Positions 25,817 through 34,513 of a DNA stretch of 64,000 nt are shown piece by piece. The notes below the pieces were generated by a model, which saw only the letters and a program-made list of their open reading frames with translations, was not told the origin of the DNA and did not search any database. How positions within the stretch are numbered: the stretch's first letter is position 1; every line of letters starts with the position of its first letter. The position numbers and the translations under genes were made by a program. Origin of the DNA: an uncultured Clostridia bacterium (GTDB lineage: Bacteria > Bacillota > Clostridia > Oscillospirales > Ruminococcaceae); the NCBI GenBank assembly GCA_945829235.1, contig CALZUA010000014.1:1-64000 (forward strand). The letters run 5' to 3'.

Positions 25817-26479
25817 TCAGTAGAAAAACCTGTTCCCATCGATATCGATAGAAAGCGTCTGTGTTTCGTGCCAAGCGGAGGCAACCATTGTTGAGTTGTA
25901 GTAACAGTAGATGTCATCGTCCACGCACTTCAGCCCCTTGTCGAACACATCGGAAACGGCTTTTTTGCTTCGCGGATTTGCGTAGCTCATTGCCGCGTAG
26001 CCGAAGTTGTCGAAGGTTTCGTGCGGGGTTTGGTCGAACCGCTCGCAACCGTTTCTTATGCACTGCGCGGTCAAAATCAGAAGCCGATAATCGGGACACC
26101 AGCCCGCCTCGTGCATCACGGTGCGCTCAATCAAATCGCGTTCACTCTCGGAGAGCGCATACGCGCCGTCATAGTAAAACGGCTCCTCGATAACGTCCGT
26201 TTCCTTGACAACATCATACCACTCCCATTCAACACTTGCGGGAATTTCCGGCTCTTGCTCGAGAACCTGCTCCGAAGCGGCTTCCTGAGCGAGTTCAAGC
26301 TCTTCCGCGGCTTTTAACTTAAATTCTTCGTCAATGTCGCGGATTTCCTCGAAAAACGGCTGTTCCACAACAACCGACTTTGTATTTTGCACGCATTTTT
26401 TCGCGGAAACGCCCCCGCAGATAAACATCGGAGCCGCCAAGACAACAGCCGCGAACGCTGTCAAATGTGATTTGCTCAT
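25817..26479 (-). CDS. SleB-like cell-wall hydrolase (Hydrolase_2), secreted
   Basis: 220 aa. A signal peptide (about 1-26, ending CGGVSA) is followed by a Glu-rich spacer (about 50-85), then a SleB-like domain starting SESERDLIERTVMHEAGWCPD, where the Glu in MHEA is the expected catalytic acid, with LLILTAQCIRNGC and a C-terminal YYNSTMVASAWHETQTL. Related enzymes cut spore cortex or vegetative peptidoglycan. No peptidoglycan-binding repeat is seen. A candidate sigma-E -10 (CATATTCT, near 26515) lies upstream on the minus strand, but this is weak. Confidence 0.8.
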   Translation of the reverse strand: MSKSHLTAFAAVVLAAPMFICGGVSAKKCVQNTKSVVVEQPFFEEIRDIDEEFKLKAAEELELAQEAASEQVLEQEPEIPASVEWEWYDVVKETDVIEEPFYYDGAYALSESERDLIERTVMHEAGWCPDYRLLILTAQCIRNGCERFDQTPHETFDNFGYAAMSYANPRSKKAVSDVFDKGLKCVDDDIYCYYNSTMVASAWHETQTLSIDIDGNRFFY

Positions 26480-26567
26480 ATTCTTCGCCTTTCAAAAAAA
26501 GTTTTCAAGACATAGAATATGCGCGGAATGTGCAAAATAATTATTGTTGCAACCGGTAATTTCTGAC

Positions 26568-26604
26568 AAAAAAACCGAGCTTATCCAAAAGATAAACTCG
26601 GTTT
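26568..26604 (-). terminator. terminator of the CCA-type gene
   Basis: A 14-bp stem with one mismatch (26572-26585 with 26591-26604), loop CAAAA, followed on the minus strand by a run of T (26568-26574). Confidence 0.82.
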
Positions 26605-26621
26605 CGTTATTCAACAGCGGC

Positions 26622-28118
26622 TTACTGCTTGTTTTTCCTGAAAATCGGCTCGGAGCGTCTGCCCTTGGCTTTTTGCTCTTTTTCACGCTGAGCTTTTTCG
26701 CGTTGAGCGCGGCGGCGTGCCTCTTCGATTTGCTCGAGCTTTTGCTTACTGCTCTCAACCAAGTCCAACAGCATCAGCCGATTGTTGAACGAGGGCTTGT
26801 CCAAAACCACGTCAAAAAGCGCGTTCATCAGGCTGTCCGCTTCGGCGTCCGATTTCACGAGCCTGCGCTCGATAAGCTCTTGTTTGGTTATCGCGAGTTG
26901 GCTTATATCGTAGCACTCGCCCGTTTCCATTATCTCGTTCAACGCGGCAAGACTCTCGCGAAGCTGAACGGTTTGCTCGGGCTCGCTGTCAACCTTTTTG
27001 GCACGGCTGTCGGCGATTTCGCATAGCAACAGGTTTTTCAAGTCCTCGAAGCCAAGCTCGCGGATAAGCCCTTTGAGGTTTTTTCGTTCCTCGGGAATGG
27101 GGTGGTCGTGGTGATAAACCAGCCAGCTTATCTCCTCAGCCATATTTTTCGGGAACTCAAGTCGGCGCATTATCCCCTCGGCAAGCAGTCTGCTTCGTTC
27201 ACCGTGCCCCTTGAAATGCCCGTGACCTTTCGCGTCGATGGACATACAGTCGGGCTTCCCGAGGTCGTGAAACAGCATAGCAAAGCGGATTTTTGGCTCG
27301 GGGAGAGCGTAGCCGACTGCCTTTGCGATATGCGTCCACACGTCAAAATCGTGGTGACGGGAACGCTGTTCAAGACCGATGCACGGCTCAATTTCCGGCA
27401 GAACATATTTGAGAATATCCGCATTTTGTTCAAGCGCACGCGTAGCAAATTTTCCCATAACGATGCGCTGAAGCTCCTCGCGAACATCGTTATTGTCCGC
27501 GTAATCAAAGCAAGCGACATTTGCGCGCATACAGTCGCGGGTTTTCTCCTCAATTTCGTACTCGCCTTCGGCGCAATAGCGGATTGCCTCGAGCAGGCGC
27601 GTGGGCTTTGTGGTAAAGCTCCGCGACATATCGTAAACCGTTTCTGCGACAGGTTTCCCGCCAACTTTGACGTTCACCGTGACATTTTCCCCGATAGCGA
27701 CAATCTGCTTGACTTCACCCGAAAGCGCGGATTTCCCGTCATACAGGTCGATAAGCCCCGTTTTCTGCGAGTAAGCCATCGCGTTCATCGTGAAGCCGCG
27801 CCGCGCGAGGTCGGTTTCGAGGTCGGTTGCGTACATAATGCGGTTTCCGACAATTTCACGGCGGTACGGCGAAATCTGTATCACCATTCCGAGAATCGTC
27901 ACCAAAATCTCACCGCGCGCCACGCCCTCCTCCGAGAGCCGATACTCGCGGAACGCGAAAAGTATGTCGTTAATCTCAGCGTTGGTCACGATATCGTAGT
28001 CCTGCGGCGAGTTCCCCAGCACAAGCTCCCGCACGCACGCGCCGACTATATAAGCCTCAAAGCCTGCGTCCTCGAGCTTTGTGAGAGCCTCGGTTATCTG
28101 GTCGGGCAGTATTATCAT
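26622..28118 (-). CDS. cca: CCA-adding-type tRNA nucleotidyltransferase with HD domain
   Basis: 498 aa class II nucleotidyltransferase. The catalytic core is GFEAYIVGACVRELVLG followed by DYDIVTNA with the two metal-binding Asp, then RRGFTMNAMAY and a tRNA-binding head (RLLEAIRYCAEGEYEIEEKT). An HD domain follows with MLFHDLGKPDC and HGERSRLLAEG. The C-terminal 40 residues are a charged helix rich in Arg, Glu and Lys. Since tRNA genes here encode CCA, the enzyme probably repairs tRNA ends. About 25 residues (ENVTVNVKVGGKPVAETVYD region) look inserted relative to usual proteins. Full CCA addition versus poly(A) activity cannot be read directly. Confidence 0.85.
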   Translation of the reverse strand: MIILPDQITEALTKLEDAGFEAYIVGACVRELVLGNSPQDYDIVTNAEINDILFAFREYRLSEEGVARGEILVTILGMVIQISPYRREIVGNRIMYATDLETDLARRGFTMNAMAYSQKTGLIDLYDGKSALSGEVKQIVAIGENVTVNVKVGGKPVAETVYDMSRSFTTKPTRLLEAIRYCAEGEYEIEEKTRDCMRANVACFDYADNNDVREELQRIVMGKFATRALEQNADILKYVLPEIEPCIGLEQRSRHHDFDVWTHIAKAVGYALPEPKIRFAMLFHDLGKPDCMSIDAKGHGHFKGHGERSRLLAEGIMRRLEFPKNMAEEISWLVYHHDHPIPEERKNLKGLIRELGFEDLKNLLLCEIADSRAKKVDSEPEQTVQLRESLAALNEIMETGECYDISQLAITKQELIERRLVKSDAEADSLMNALFDVVLDKPSFNNRLMLLDLVESSKQKLEQIEEARRRAQREKAQREKEQKAKGRRSEPIFRKNKQ

Positions 28119-28256
28119 CTTTTCAGCTCCTGTTAAATTTTTACAATTTTTGCTATAATCACAAATTTATCTATTTTAATTATACAACTTTATCGTGATT
28201 TATTCAAGATATTTTCCGAAAAATTTGTAAAAAGGTGAAAAAATTCACAAAAACAC

Positions 28257-28285
28257 TTGCATTTTGTGAGAAGATATTGTATAAT
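28257..28285 (+). promoter_or_regulatory. promoter for the EF-G-like gene
   Basis: TTGCAT (28257-28262), 17-bp spacer, TATAAT (28280-28285). Confidence 0.78.
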
Positions 28286-28338
28286 ATTATTAAATCGGGG
28301 GAAATAACCCGAATATTCTAAATCGGGAGGAAAAATCT

Positions 28339-30351
28339 ATGAAAACTTTCAAGGCAGACAACATCAGAAATATCGTGATGGCAGGTCACGGCGGAAGCGG
28401 AAAGACCGCGCTCACCGAGGCTATGCTGTTTAAGTGCGGAATTATCGACAGAATGGGAAATACCGCCGAGGGCAATACCGTCTGCGACTTTGACGATGAG
28501 GAAATCAAGAGAAAAATTTCGATAAATGCCGCTATGGCAAATATGGTTTGGAACGACACCAAAATCAATGTTATCGACGCTCCCGGACAGTTTGACTTTA
28601 TCGGCGGCTTGTACGAGGGAATCCGCGCCGCGGAAAGCGTTATCGTCTGCGTTAACGGCAAGGACGGCGTTTGCCCCGGAACAATCAAGGCTTACAAACT
28701 CGCCGAGAAAATGAACAAGGCGAGAATGTTGGCGGTAACCTGTATGGAGGTTGAAAACAGCGACTTTTACCGCGTGTTCACCGAAATGAAAACCAGCTTT
28801 GGTCCGACGGTTTGCCCGATTGTTGTGCCTTATGACAAGAACGGTCCCGTTGAAGCGTACATAAATCTGCTCACGATGAAGGCGTACAAATACGACAAGA
28901 AGGGCGTTCCGACCGAGGTTGAGATGCCCGCGTCCGAGAACAGAATTGCGGGACTTCGCGCGGCAATGGCAGAGGCTGTTGCCGAAACCAACGAGGAGTT
29001 TATGGACAAATTCTTCAACGAGGAGGAGTTTACCCAAGAGGAGCTTGTCAAGGGTATCCACGATGGTGTGGCAAACGGCACGATAACGCCCGTTGTTTGC
29101 TGTGCGAACGACACGTTGTCGGGCGTTGATATGCTCCTTGACGCGGTTACGAAAATGCTCCCCTCGCCGAACGAGAGAAAGCTTGAGGAAGCTGACGGCA
29201 AGGTTCTCGATTATGACGAAACCAAGCCGCTGAAGGCGATTATATTCAAGACGGTTGCCGACCCGTTTGTCGGGAAAATCAGCTATGTTAAGGTTGTTCA
29301 GGGCAAGCTCGCGGCAAAATCTGTTCCCGTTTCAACAGCGGGCGCGGAGTTGCGTTTCGGAAAACTTGTGACGGTGAACGGCAAAAAGCAGGAGGAAACC
29401 CCCGAGGTTTGGGCGGGCGATATCTGCGCTGTCACGAAGCTCGATGCAAGCACCGGCGATACGCTCTGCGATGCGTCCAATTTGACTGCGCTTGCGCCGA
29501 TGGAGTTCCCGAAGGCTTGCTATTTCAGGACGGTTAAACTCGCGGCAAACGGCGATGAGGGCAAGCTCTCGACCGCTATCAGACGCTTGCTTGAGGAGGA
29601 CAGAACGCTCGAATATGTCCACAACCACGAAACGCACGAGCGCATTATCGGCGGTCTTGGCGAACAGCATTTGGACGTTGCCGTGGGCAAGCTCAAGAGC
29701 AAATTCGGTATGGACGTGACGCTCCAAGCACCGAAAGTACCGTACCGCGAGGCAATCCGCAAAAAGGTTGTTATCGAAGCGAAGCACAAGAAGCAGTCGG
29801 GCGGTCACGGACAGTATGGTCACGTTAAAATTGAGTTTGAGCCGTATGATAAAGACGAGCTGTTGTTCGAGGAGAAGATTTTCGGCGGCTCTGTACCGAA
29901 GAATTTCTTCCCGGCAATCGAAAAGGGCTTGCAGGAAAGCTCGGAAAAGGGCATTCTCGGCGGTTATCCCGTGGTTCGCCTGAAAGCGACCTTGCTCGAC
30001 GGAAGCTATCACCCGGTTGACAGCTCGGAGCTTGCGTTCAAGACGGCGGCTTCGATGGCGTTCCACAGCTGTATGGAGCAGGCTCAGCCGTATCTGCTCG
30101 AGCCGGTTGACTCGTACAAAATTCTCGTTCCCGATGACAAACAGGGCGATGTGATGAGCGTTTTGTCGAAGCGCAGAGGCTCGGTGCTCGGAATGAACAG
30201 CGTTGGTGACGGAATGACCGAGCTTACCGCAGAAGCGCCCGAAGCCGAGATGCAGGATTTTGCGCTGGTTCTCAGGCAGATTACTCAGGGGCTCGGCGAG
30301 TTCACCGCAGAATTTGCGCGCTATGATATGGCGGCAACCGCGACAGTTTGA
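28339..30351 (+). CDS. EF-G-like translational GTPase paralogue with altered G motifs
   Basis: 670 aa, five-domain EF-G layout: G domain to about 275, then domains II-V, with the domain IV/V region HKKQSGGHGQYGHVKIEFEP intact. The P-loop GHGGSGKT (16-23) is good. G3 reads DAPGQFDF (80-87), so the His that positions catalytic water in EF-G is Gln84. At the G4 site the NKxD motif that reads guanine is replaced by TCME (134-137) before VENSDF. It therefore belongs to the FusA2-like paralogues rather than canonical EF-G and may bind or hydrolyse nucleotide differently. Single-gene unit with its own promoter and terminator. Confidence 0.85.
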   Translation: MKTFKADNIRNIVMAGHGGSGKTALTEAMLFKCGIIDRMGNTAEGNTVCDFDDEEIKRKISINAAMANMVWNDTKINVIDAPGQFDFIGGLYEGIRAAESVIVCVNGKDGVCPGTIKAYKLAEKMNKARMLAVTCMEVENSDFYRVFTEMKTSFGPTVCPIVVPYDKNGPVEAYINLLTMKAYKYDKKGVPTEVEMPASENRIAGLRAAMAEAVAETNEEFMDKFFNEEEFTQEELVKGIHDGVANGTITPVVCCANDTLSGVDMLLDAVTKMLPSPNERKLEEADGKVLDYDETKPLKAIIFKTVADPFVGKISYVKVVQGKLAAKSVPVSTAGAELRFGKLVTVNGKKQEETPEVWAGDICAVTKLDASTGDTLCDASNLTALAPMEFPKACYFRTVKLAANGDEGKLSTAIRRLLEEDRTLEYVHNHETHERIIGGLGEQHLDVAVGKLKSKFGMDVTLQAPKVPYREAIRKKVVIEAKHKKQSGGHGQYGHVKIEFEPYDKDELLFEEKIFGGSVPKNFFPAIEKGLQESSEKGILGGYPVVRLKATLLDGSYHPVDSSELAFKTAASMAFHSCMEQAQPYLLEPVDSYKILVPDDKQGDVMSVLSKRRGSVLGMNSVGDGMTELTAEAPEAEMQDFALVLRQITQGLGEFTAEFARYDMAATATV

Positions 30352-30382
30352 TTATTCGATTTCCTCATAAATTATATTGTTT

Positions 30383-30414
30383 TCCCGCTTGGATTTTCCG
30401 AGCGGGATTTTTTT
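30383..30414 (+). terminator. terminator of the EF-G-like gene
   Basis: TCCCGCTTGG and CCGAGCGGGA pair with one wobble around ATTTT, followed by seven T. Confidence 0.85.
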
Positions 30415-30433
30415 GTTCTAAGACCAAAATTCA

Positions 30434-30446
30434 CGTCATAGAATTT
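30434..30446 (+). promoter_or_regulatory. possible sigma-E -10 element of the spoIIIA operon
   Basis: GTCATAGAATT about 35 bp before spoIIIAA resembles the CATA-rich sigma-E -10 box. The known regulation of spoIIIA is by sigma-E in the mother cell. The -35 side is not clear, so this is tentative. Confidence 0.3.
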
Positions 30447-30480
30447 AGCAAAACGGACAAGTCAAAAAGGAGGAATTTCA

Positions 30481-31326
30481 ATGATAACAGCACGAAAACC
30501 GCTGTTGACAACAATAGCGAAAATCCGCATAACAAAGCCGATTTCCGACATTGCCGAGATAAGAATACGCGCGGGACGGGAAGCGGCGATTGTTGACATT
30601 CACGGCGAAACAAGCTGTTGCTCCGAGCCGTTTTCGGCGGAGGAAATTGCTGATGTTTTCGCGGAAATTTGCAGGTACTCGGTGTACTCGTTTCAGGGTG
30701 AAATCGCGCAAGGGTACGTCACGCTGGACGGGGGAAACCGCGTGGGAATTTGCGGCACGGCGGTGTACAAAAACGGAAAAATCGATTTTATCAAGGATAT
30801 TTCGGGCTTGAACATACGAATTGCACACGAGAAAATCGGTTGCGCGGACGAGCTTTTTGAGCGGTTTTTTCGACAAGAACCGCGCTCGCTGATACTCGGC
30901 GGCAAGCCGCTTTCGGGGAAAACAACGTTACTGCGGGACTTGGCGCGGCGGCTCTCGGAGAACCACCGCGTGACGATTATCGACAGCCGAAACGAGCTTT
31001 CGGGGAGCGTTCGCGGGACGCCGTCGTTTGATGTCGGCAAAAACACGGACGTGCTGTGCGGTGCGGAAAAAAGCGACGGGATAATGCTTGCGCTCCGAAC
31101 AATGAGCCCCGAGGTGATAATCTGCGATGAAATCGCCGATGACGAGGAAGCGGTTGAGCGGTGCGCGTTTTGCGGGGTGAAGCTGATTGCGGCGGCGCAC
31201 GCGGGGAGCATTTCCGAGCTGAAAAAACGCTTCTCCGAAACGGGCATTCTGCGTTTTTTCGACTGCGCGGCGATTGTACAAAACCGCGGCAAGCTAAGCG
31301 AAACCGCGCTCGGAGAGGAGCTTTGA
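30481..31326 (+). CDS. spoIIIAA: stage III sporulation protein AA (ATPase)
   Basis: 281 aa, secretion-type ATPase of the mother cell-forespore feeding-tube complex. Walker A is ILGGKPLSGKTTLL; VIICDEIADDEEA is Walker B, and the His pair AAAHAGS follows. Length is somewhat below the usual about 310. The start follows AAAGGAGGAATTTCA. First of eight consecutive spoIIIA genes. Confidence 0.93.
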   Translation: MITARKPLLTTIAKIRITKPISDIAEIRIRAGREAAIVDIHGETSCCSEPFSAEEIADVFAEICRYSVYSFQGEIAQGYVTLDGGNRVGICGTAVYKNGKIDFIKDISGLNIRIAHEKIGCADELFERFFRQEPRSLILGGKPLSGKTTLLRDLARRLSENHRVTIIDSRNELSGSVRGTPSFDVGKNTDVLCGAEKSDGIMLALRTMSPEVIICDEIADDEEAVERCAFCGVKLIAAAHAGSISELKKRFSETGILRFFDCAAIVQNRGKLSETALGEEL

Positions 31327-31327
31327 A

Positions 31328-31804
31328 ATGCGGATTTTACTTGCTTTAGCGGCGTTTGCGCTGTGCGTTTTCGCGGGAGTTCGCAAAAGCCTGTCGATGA
31401 AAAAACGCGCGGATTTCCTCGGCGAAATTCTCACAATGCTTAGCAATTTTTCCTCGGAAATTCAGCTTCGTGCGCCAACGCTGGAACAGCTTGTCGAGAA
31501 CGAAAGTTGTTCGTTTGCGCGAGATGTTGCCTTTCGAAAAACCAATTCGGTAGACATAAAAACCGCTTGGGAAAGCGCTTGCGCGGCTCTTCCACAAAAG
31601 AACGAGGAAGCGGCATTGCTTGCTGAATTCGGCAAAGCGCTGATAAACAGCGGTGCGGAGAGCGCTCACGAGGTTATCGCGGTGTATTCGGAGAAAATTT
31701 CGCGGGTTGAAAAGCGGGCGCGTGACGAGTATGCCCAAAAGGGCGGGGCGTTCAGGAAAATCTGGGCGCTTTGCGGAATTGCGGCGGCTGTGCTTATTGT
31801 ATAA
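31328..31804 (+). CDS. spoIIIAB: stage III sporulation protein AB
   Basis: 158 aa. An N-terminal membrane helix (LLALAAFALCVFAGV), then an alpha-helical region with RADFLGEILTMLSNFSSEIQ, and a C-terminal hydrophobic helix (ALCGIAAAVLIV). It resembles GspF-type secretion components. It starts 1 bp after spoIIIAA and is slightly shorter than relatives (about 170). Confidence 0.88.
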   Translation: MRILLALAAFALCVFAGVRKSLSMKKRADFLGEILTMLSNFSSEIQLRAPTLEQLVENESCSFARDVAFRKTNSVDIKTAWESACAALPQKNEEAALLAEFGKALINSGAESAHEVIAVYSEKISRVEKRARDEYAQKGGAFRKIWALCGIAAAVLIV

Positions 31805-31813
31805 GGACGTTTT

Positions 31814-32011
31814 ATGGAACTTGATTTGATTTTTAAGATTGCCGCAGTCGGCATTATTGTGGCAATTCTGAACCTTATTCTCAAAAAAACCGACCACGAT
31901 GAACAAGCGGTAATGATGACCGTTGCGGGAATAATCATCGTGCTTCTGATGCTTATCCCGGAAATCAAGGAGCTTTTTGAGATGATACAGTCGGTGTTTG
32001 GGTTGTGGTGA
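31814..32011 (+). CDS. spoIIIAC: stage III sporulation protein AC
   Basis: 65 aa, two membrane helices. LIFKIAAVGIIVAILNLILKK and the D-x-x-x-A segment TDHDEQAVMMTVAGIIIVL are the family pattern. A small integral subunit of the SpoIIIA channel base. Confidence 0.93.
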   Translation: MELDLIFKIAAVGIIVAILNLILKKTDHDEQAVMMTVAGIIIVLLMLIPEIKELFEMIQSVFGLW

Positions 32012-32014
32012 AGT

Positions 32015-32401
32015 ATGAATTTCGTGTTTTTATGCGGGCTTGGGGTAATCGCCGCGGCGATATGCGTGATTGTCCGCAAAATCTTGCCCGAGGGAGCGTT
32101 TTGGGTGAGTCTGGCGGCGGGCGTGATAATACTCGGCGCGGTTGTGGCAATGCTTGCACCGTCAGTGAAAGCGTTCACGGATTTGTCCGAGGCGGCGGGA
32201 ATTGACGGGGAATTTGCGAAAATTCTGTTGAAAGCGCTGGCGGTCTGCTACCTGACAACGCTCTGCGCGGGTTGCGCACGGGACGCGGGGGAATCGGCGA
32301 TTGCGTCGAAGCTGGAGCTGGGTGGACGAGCCGCCGTTGCGGCAATTTCGCTCCCCGCGTTCACTCGGCTTGCGGAGCTGATTACATCGCTGATTGCGTG
32401 A
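32015..32401 (+). CDS. spoIIIAD: stage III sporulation protein AD
   Basis: 128 aa, four predicted membrane helices. The middle FAKILLKALAVCYLTTLCAG and CARDAGESAIASKLELGGR are characteristic. It follows spoIIIAC by 3 bp. The next gene, spoIIIAE, does not follow directly: 335 bp of tandem repeats intervene. Confidence 0.92.
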   Translation: MNFVFLCGLGVIAAAICVIVRKILPEGAFWVSLAAGVIILGAVVAMLAPSVKAFTDLSEAAGIDGEFAKILLKALAVCYLTTLCAGCARDAGESAIASKLELGGRAAVAAISLPAFTRLAELITSLIA

Positions 32402-32425
32402 TTTTTCGGTGAATTTTGTGCAACC

Positions 32426-32730
32426 AAAGTCGCTTCTCAATAACAACTGCAGAGCCGTTTTCGCGCTAATTCGCCCGAACAAAATTGCTTCTCGATAACG
32501 ATTGCAGAGCCGTTTTCGCGCTAATTTGCTCAAACAAAATTGCTTTTCGATAACGATTGCAGAGCCGTTTTCGCGCAAATTCGCCCGAACAAAATTGCTT
32601 CTCGGCAACAATTGCAGAGCTGTTTGTTCAGCGAAACCACAACTCGGCAACGTTTGCCAAGCCGCATTGTTCAACGAAACCCCACTCAGTAACGCTTTCC
32701 GAGCCGATTATACAAGTTCAACGAAAAGGA
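32426..32730. repeat. tandem-repeat array inside the spoIIIA operon (55-bp then 42-bp units)
   Basis: The segment GCAGAGCCGTTTTCGCG recurs at 32449, 32504, 32559 and 32614 (last copy diverged), an exact 55-bp period. After that a related shorter unit beginning CTCGGCAAC / CTCAGTAAC recurs at 32601, 32643 and 32685, a 42-bp period. The units contain TTCTCGATAACG, seen in other intergenic repeats of the window. No coding potential is supported. The array fills the gap between spoIIIAD and spoIIIAE, where other genomes usually have few bases. Confidence 0.85.
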
Positions 32731-32736
32731 CGGACT

Positions 32737-33831
32737 ATGAAAAGATTTCTCGCAGTTTTCGCGCTGGTGGCGGCGCTGTTTTTCACGCTTGGCGGGCGGG
32801 CGTTTGGCGATGAGTTCGACTACGGTCGCGAGCAAATCGAACGCGCTCTGCCCGATGACGCGGAGCAAATTCTCGATGAACGCGGCATTTCTCCCGAGAA
32901 CAGCGGCGCGTTGAACCTGACGTTTGGCGGTGTGTTGAGCTGGCTCTGGGACTTGTTCAAGAGCGAAGCCGGCAAGCCGTTCACGCTTTTTTGCGTGCTC
33001 GGTGCGGCGGTTCTCCTCACGGCGTTTGCGGAAAGTCTTGCCGAGCAGGGCAATCTGAAGGGCGTGGTATCGGTTGTGGGAGTGCTTTGCGCGGCGGGTG
33101 CGGCGGCGGTTGCGATGAACGATGTGCTCGGTGAAACGCTCGGCGCGTTGTCGGCAACCGCGAATTTTATGCTGGTTTTTATCCCGTGCATCGCGGGAAT
33201 TGCGGCAGTGCTCGGGCACATAACCTCGGCTTCTGCGGTGAACTCAGCGGCAATCGCGGCAACTCAGCTTTTCTCTCAGCTCGCCGTGAATTTTCTTGCA
33301 CCGCTTTGCGGGTCGGTGCTGGGGTTGTCGATAGCGGGCGCGGTTCACCCGCAGTTGAAAACGGACAAACTCGGCGAGTTGATAAAGAAATTTGTGGTGT
33401 GGGGACTCACGCTGATAATGACGATATTTATGAGCATTCTCTCAGCGCAGACGCTTGTGGCAAGCGCCTCGGACAACACCGCGATAAAAGCGGCAAAGTT
33501 TATGGTATCGCAAGGCGTACCGCTGGTTGGCGGAACGATTTCGGACGTTGTGAACACGTTCAGCGGCAGTCTGTCGGTGCTCAAGGGGAGTGTCGGAACG
33601 TACGGGATAATTGCGGCGGCGGTAATTTTGTTCCCGTCAATCGCGCGGATTTTTTGTTACAAGGTCGCGCTTGCGTGTGCGGGAGCGCTGGCGGAAATGC
33701 TGGGGCTGAAGGAGCTGGGAACGCTGATGAAGAGCTGTTGCGCGGTGACGACGATAATTCTGTCGGTGAGTATATGCTTTCTTTTGTTGAATTTTTCGGC
33801 AGTGGTTTTGCTCCTCGCGGCAACAAGTTAG
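32737..33831 (+). CDS. spoIIIAE: stage III sporulation protein AE
   Basis: 364 aa polytopic membrane protein with a signal-like N-terminus (FLAVFALVAALFFTLGGRAFG) and about eight further helices. VLGLSIAGAVHPQLKTDKLG and FVVWGLTLIMTIFMSILSAQ fit the family. The start is ATG 32737 behind AAAAGGACGGACT; the frame is open upstream only through repeat DNA. It is probably the largest membrane component of the feeding tube. Confidence 0.92.
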   Translation: MKRFLAVFALVAALFFTLGGRAFGDEFDYGREQIERALPDDAEQILDERGISPENSGALNLTFGGVLSWLWDLFKSEAGKPFTLFCVLGAAVLLTAFAESLAEQGNLKGVVSVVGVLCAAGAAAVAMNDVLGETLGALSATANFMLVFIPCIAGIAAVLGHITSASAVNSAAIAATQLFSQLAVNFLAPLCGSVLGLSIAGAVHPQLKTDKLGELIKKFVVWGLTLIMTIFMSILSAQTLVASASDNTAIKAAKFMVSQGVPLVGGTISDVVNTFSGSLSVLKGSVGTYGIIAAAVILFPSIARIFCYKVALACAGALAEMLGLKELGTLMKSCCAVTTIILSVSICFLLLNFSAVVLLLAATS

Positions 33832-33832
33832 G

Positions 33833-33985
33833 TGCTCGTGAAACGGGGCAACGCGTTGTCAAGTCAAGCAACAATTCACCCGCCGATAATTCCCAGCACA
33901 ACTCTGCAACAAATCACGCGCTTGTTAAACGCGGGCAACGCGTTGCCAAGTCACGCGACAATTAACCCGCCGACAACAAACCGAG
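33833..33985. repeat. imperfect 87-bp duplication between spoIIIAE and spoIIIAF
   Basis: GGCAACGCGTTG...AAGTCA...GCGACAATT...ACCCGCCGA occurs at about 33847 and again 87 bp later at about 33934, with several substitutions. It forms a second non-coding insertion in the operon. Confidence 0.7.
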
Positions 33986-34008
33986 CCGGGACGTTGAAAG
34001 GAGAAGAA

Positions 34009-34506
34009 ATGGGATTTTTGACAAGCATTTGCATAGCGGCGATTGCAACGGCACTTTTTCGGTTGCTGGTGCCCGAGAACAAATTCTCGAAACAGCTTTG
34101 CCTGTTGATAACGTGCGTGTTTTTGTTGACAGGAATAACCGCCGTGAGCGGTGCGGAGTTTGACCTTGAGGACTCGGTTGAAATCGGTGAAAACGCTGAT
34201 TTTATCCGCTTTTCCGAGCGGGTTGACGGGAAACTCAAGCAACAGGTTTGCCGAAATATGGAAGAAAAAATCCGCGCGTTGCTGGCTGAGCACGGACTTT
34301 TTCCCGAAGAAGTTCACATTATCGTTAATATTTCGGGATTGTACGGCATAAATATTAGCGAAGTGAAAGTGTTGTTCGGTGGGGAAGAGTTGCCCGATAA
34401 CGCGCAGTCGGTTCAACGAAACGATGAGTCGGTTCTGCGAAAGGCTCAGGCAATTCTCCAAAACGCGCTTTCGGGGGATATTAAAGTAACGGTTGGCACA
34501 AAGTGA
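34009..34506 (+). CDS. spoIIIAF: stage III sporulation protein AF
   Basis: 165 aa. Two N-terminal membrane helices (MGFLTSICIAAIATALFRLL and LCLLITCVFLLTGITAV), then a soluble ring-building-like domain containing VHIIVNISGLYGINISEVKV. The start is ATG 34009 behind AAAGGAGAAGAA. The end is close to spoIIIAG (7-bp gap). Confidence 0.9.
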   Translation: MGFLTSICIAAIATALFRLLVPENKFSKQLCLLITCVFLLTGITAVSGAEFDLEDSVEIGENADFIRFSERVDGKLKQQVCRNMEEKIRALLAEHGLFPEEVHIIVNISGLYGINISEVKVLFGGEELPDNAQSVQRNDESVLRKAQAILQNALSGDIKVTVGTK

Positions 34507-34513
34507 GGAGCTT

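Noticed and set aside
30352-30480. Riboswitch upstream of spoIIIAA
   Set aside because: Only the terminator of the preceding gene and a tentative sigma-E box are visible; no conserved aptamer pattern.
32426-32730. CRISPR array
   Set aside because: The units are uniform tandem repeats of 55 and then 42 bp without unique spacers, and no cas genes are present in the window.
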